Assembly (NCBI GenBank): GCA_946187475.1
Contig: CAMHRJ010000100.1
Coordinates: 1 to 7,390 of the forward strand
Direction of reading: 5' to 3'
Length of the DNA: 7,390 bases
Source: an uncultured Clostridia bacterium
Lineage (GTDB): Bacteria; Bacillota; Clostridia; Oscillospirales; Oscillospiraceae
Shown here: piece by piece, positions 4,894-7,390 of the stretch
How positions within the stretch are numbered: position 1 is the first letter of the stretch
Layout of the letters: every line of letters starts with the position of its first letter
The notes under the pieces: model-generated
Told to the model about the DNA's origin: nothing
Database searches by the model: none
Seen by the model: the letters and a program-made list of their open reading frames with translations, nothing else
Translations under genes and position numbers: made by a program

Positions 4894-6050
4894 TCGATTA
4901 CCTTGCAAAAGCCACGCAGCTCGGAGGCACCCTCTCCGAGCTGCGCGAAGCGTTTCACAGAACCCCGGAGCTGGGCAACCGGGAGTACCAGACTGCCGCC
5001 CGCATCGAGTCCGTTCTGCAGGACTGCGGCCTGGAGGTCACCCGCATGCTCAGCACCGCCATCGTCGGCACCCTCCGGGGCGGCAAGCCCGGCCCCACCG
5101 TGGCCATCCGGGCGGACATGGACGCCCTGCCGATTTTAGAGCAGACCGGCGCGCCCTTCGCCTCCCAGAACCCCGGCGTCATGCACGCCTGCGGCCATGA
5201 TGTGCACATGGCGGCCGCCCTGGGCGCGGCCATGCTTCTGAGCCAGCAGCGCGAAAACCTTCCCGGCACGGTGAAGTTCTTCTTCGAGCCCGATGAGGAG
5301 GACGAAGGCGGCGCCCGCCGCATGATGGACGCCGGCTGCCTCAACGGGGTGGACGCCGTGTTCGGCGCCCACGTGACCCCGGAATTAGAGGCTGGACAAA
5401 TCGGTGTAAAATATGGTAAATTTTATGCTGCCAGCGATGTGTTCCACATCGTGCTCCACGGCGTGGGCTGCCACGGCGCCGAGCGGGAGAAGGGCATCGA
5501 CGCCCTGGCCGCTGCGGCCCGGCTGGTGCCGGAGCTGCTGGCCCTGCCGGAGCATTTTCCCGAGGAGCGCTGCGTGGTCAGCGTGGGCTCCTTCCACGCC
5601 GGCACCGCCGGGAACATCGTCTCGGACCGGGCGGAGATCAAGGGCATCATCCGCACTCTGGGCGGCGACACCCGGGGCGCCATGCGGGGCCTCTTGAAGG
5701 AGACCATCCGCCGCGTGGCCATCGAGACCGACGCCAAGGCGGACGTGATTTTAAGAGAGAGCTACCCCGGCATCGTGAACCACGACGATGCCAGCGCCTT
5801 CGTGGAGCGGACGGCGAAGGCCGTCTTTGGCCAGGACGCCGTGCGCGTTCTGGAAAAGCCCACCATGAAGACGGAGGATTTCGGCTACTTCCTGGCTGCC
5901 CGGCCCGGCGCTTTCTACCACATCGGCGCGGGCTGCGATCTTCCGCTGCACAACCCCGCTTTCTTACCGGCTGCTGAGACCGTCGTCACCGCGGCGGCAC
6001 TCCACGCGTCGGTTGCCCATACATTTCTCGAGGAGGGTGGTACCCTATGA
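4890..6050 (+). CDS. dapL: M20-family amidohydrolase, probable N-acetyldiaminopimelate deacetylase
   Basis: This enzyme is likely to remove acetyl from N-acetyl-LL-diaminopimelate to give LL-diaminopimelate. The 386-residue protein shows the M20D (HipO/YkuR-like) pattern. It has RADMDALPI (74-82), HACGHDVHM (99-107) with Cys101 and His103 as metal ligands, FEPDEEDEGGA (132-142) with the Glu136/Glu137 pair, GAHVTPE (159-165) with His161, and LHNPAF (353-358) with His354. The inserted dimerisation domain (about 175-290) includes LHGVGCHGAEREKGIDAL, where His195 corresponds to the catalytic His that the dimer partner supplies. The second half of the usual GGHAAxPH motif is altered. M20D members hydrolyse many N-acyl amino acids, so the substrate is assigned mainly from context: it overlaps dapH by four bases and lysC by four bases. 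GAGG at 4881-4884, inside dapH, is the probable ribosome binding site. Family is sure, substrate likely. Confidence 0.88.
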   Translation: MIDYLAKATQLGGTLSELREAFHRTPELGNREYQTAARIESVLQDCGLEVTRMLSTAIVGTLRGGKPGPTVAIRADMDALPILEQTGAPFASQNPGVMHACGHDVHMAAALGAAMLLSQQRENLPGTVKFFFEPDEEDEGGARRMMDAGCLNGVDAVFGAHVTPELEAGQIGVKYGKFYAASDVFHIVLHGVGCHGAEREKGIDALAAAARLVPELLALPEHFPEERCVVSVGSFHAGTAGNIVSDRAEIKGIIRTLGGDTRGAMRGLLKETIRRVAIETDAKADVILRESYPGIVNHDDASAFVERTAKAVFGQDAVRVLEKPTMKTEDFGYFLAARPGAFYHIGAGCDLPLHNPAFLPAAETVVTAAALHASVAHTFLEEGGTL

Positions 6051-7372
6051 ACACCATCACAGTCAAATTCGGCGGCACGTCTCTGGCCAGCGCCGCGCAG
6101 ATCCAGAAGGCCGCCGCCATCATCCAGGCAGACCCTGCCCGCCGCTATGTGGTGGCCTCCGCGCCGGGCAAGCGCACCAAAGAGGACATCAAGGTCACGG
6201 ATCTGCTCTACCGCTGCTTCAACGAGGCCGAGGACGGCGAGGATTTCACCGGCACCCTCACCAAAATCCATGACCGCTTTGCGGACATCATCCGGGAGCT
6301 GGGCGTGGACTTCGACCTGGAGGGCGAGATCGCCGTGCTGAAATCCCATCTGGAGCACAAGCCCAGCCCGGACTACATGGCCAGCCGCGGCGAATACATG
6401 AACTCCAAGATCATCGCCGCCTACCTGGGCTACACCTTCATCGACGCGGCGGAAGTGATCTTTTTCCAGGAAAACGGCGCGCTGGATGAGCAGCGCACCT
6501 ACCAGACCCTCTCCATGCGCCTCATGGGCGAGGAGCGGGCCGTGGTTCCCGGCTTTTACGGCAGCCTGCCGGACGGCACCATCCACACCTTCTCCCGGGG
6601 CGGCTCCGACGTCACCGGCGCCATCGTGGCCCGGGCTTCGGCTTCCTCCCTCTATGAGAACTGGACGGACGTCAGCGGCATGCTCTCCGCCGATCCCCGT
6701 ATCGTGGAGAACCCCCGGGTCATCGATTACATCACCTACACCGAGCTCCGGGAGCTGAGCTACATGGGCGCCTCTGTCCTCCACGAGGACGCGGTGTTCC
6801 CGGTGCGCAAGGCGGGCATCCCCATCAACATCCGCAACACCAACGCCCCCGAGGATCCCGGCACCATGATCGTGGCGTCCCTGCCCGCTGTCACGGGTCG
6901 GCGCACCGTCACCGGCATCGCCGGCAAGAAGGGCTTCAGCAGCATCCACATCGAGAAGTCCATGATGAACAGCGAGGTGGGCTTTGTTGCCAAGCTCCTG
7001 AAGATCTTTGCTGACGAGGGCCTGAGCTTCGAGCACTGCCCCTCGGGCATCGACACCATCTCCATCGTCATCAACACCGCCAGCTTCACGCCCCATCGGG
7101 ACGCGATTCTCCACCGGATCCGCCAGGATCTGGAGCCGGATGTGGTGGCCGTGGAGGACGGCCTCGCGCTGATTGCCGTTGTAGGCCAGGGCATGGTCTA
7201 TTCCAAGGGCACCGCGGCCAAGATCTTCGCCGCGCTGGCCGGCTCCGGCGTGAACATCCGCATGATCGACCAGGGCTCCAGCGAGCTGAACATCATCATC
7301 AGCGTGGACGAACTGGACTTTGAAACATCCCTGCGCGGCATCTACCACGCCATGGAAGGCCTCATGAAATGA
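6047..7372 (+). CDS. lysC: Aspartate kinase (monofunctional, ACT-regulated)
   Basis: Aspartate kinase phosphorylates aspartate, the entry step for lysine, threonine and methionine. The 441-residue protein starts with VKFGGTSLASAAQI (residues 6-19). It contains VVASAPGKRTKEDIKVTDLL (35-54), SRGEYMNSK (113-121), the FSRGGSDVTGAI nucleotide and aspartate-binding motif (182-193), and WTDVSGMLSADPR (206-218). Two C-terminal ACT domains follow, at about 287-350 and 373-437; the second begins GLALIAVVGQGMVYSKGTA. The layout and length resemble class III enzymes such as E. coli LysC and Bacillus YclM rather than the alpha/beta LysC with an internal start. No homoserine dehydrogenase is fused. The ACT domains imply allosteric control by lysine, perhaps with threonine (inference). 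The ATG overlaps the previous stop (ATGA), with AGGAGG at 6031-6036. It is the last gene visible; only 18 bases follow, so operon continuation cannot be judged. The gene name follows context; the paralogue set is unknown. Confidence 0.95.
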   Translation: MNTITVKFGGTSLASAAQIQKAAAIIQADPARRYVVASAPGKRTKEDIKVTDLLYRCFNEAEDGEDFTGTLTKIHDRFADIIRELGVDFDLEGEIAVLKSHLEHKPSPDYMASRGEYMNSKIIAAYLGYTFIDAAEVIFFQENGALDEQRTYQTLSMRLMGEERAVVPGFYGSLPDGTIHTFSRGGSDVTGAIVARASASSLYENWTDVSGMLSADPRIVENPRVIDYITYTELRELSYMGASVLHEDAVFPVRKAGIPINIRNTNAPEDPGTMIVASLPAVTGRRTVTGIAGKKGFSSIHIEKSMMNSEVGFVAKLLKIFADEGLSFEHCPSGIDTISIVINTASFTPHRDAILHRIRQDLEPDVVAVEDGLALIAVVGQGMVYSKGTAAKIFAALAGSGVNIRMIDQGSSELNIIISVDELDFETSLRGIYHAMEGLMK

Positions 7373-7390
7373 GCCATCGGAAACGCAACC

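Overview
The window reads as chromosomal core metabolism from a GC-rich Gram-positive bacterium, most plausibly a gut clostridium of the Oscillospirales type. This is inferred from strong GC bias at third codon positions, AGGAGG-type ribosome binding sites, a lysine riboswitch acting as a transcription attenuator, and the acetylated (DapH/deacetylase) branch of diaminopimelate synthesis. No mobile element, phage gene, CRISPR array, tRNA or rRNA is visible.

Layout. Positions 1-667 (minus strand) hold the first 222 codons of a glyceraldehyde-3-phosphate dehydrogenase gene that runs off the left edge. Positions 668-880 are a divergent intergenic region with a back-to-back promoter for each flanking gene. 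Positions 881-1933 (plus) encode a soluble PAS-like/HATPase histidine-kinase-like protein with a degenerate phosphoacceptor region and no adjacent response regulator. Positions 1934-2441 are a 508-bp non-coding control region. It contains an excellent sigma-A promoter (1983-2011), a lysine riboswitch aptamer (about 2033-2201), an intrinsic terminator (2255-2285) and a leader ending in the dapA ribosome binding site.

Positions 2442-7372 are a compact five-gene operon: dapA, dapB, dapH, an M20 deacetylase (probable dapL) and lysC. The last three genes are joined by ATGA overlaps. The one loose junction, dapA-dapB, contains a 70-bp inverted repeat built from 7-bp units.

How the genes work together. 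LysC phosphorylates aspartate. After reduction by an aspartate-semialdehyde dehydrogenase encoded elsewhere, DapA condenses the semialdehyde with pyruvate. DapB reduces the product to tetrahydrodipicolinate, DapH acetylates it, an aminotransferase encoded elsewhere acts, and the M20 enzyme removes the acetyl group to give LL-diaminopimelate for lysine and peptidoglycan. Lysine probably shuts the whole operon off through the riboswitch: a sequence in the aptamer's P5 hairpin (2176-2189) can alternatively pair with the 5' arm of the terminator, which gives a clear on/off model.

The region is largely ordinary in gene content. The items most worth a second look are the explicit attenuator switch, the heptad-repeat hairpin inside the operon, the missing NAD-discriminating Asp in GAPDH, substitutions at the lysine allosteric site of DapA, and the atypical kinase.
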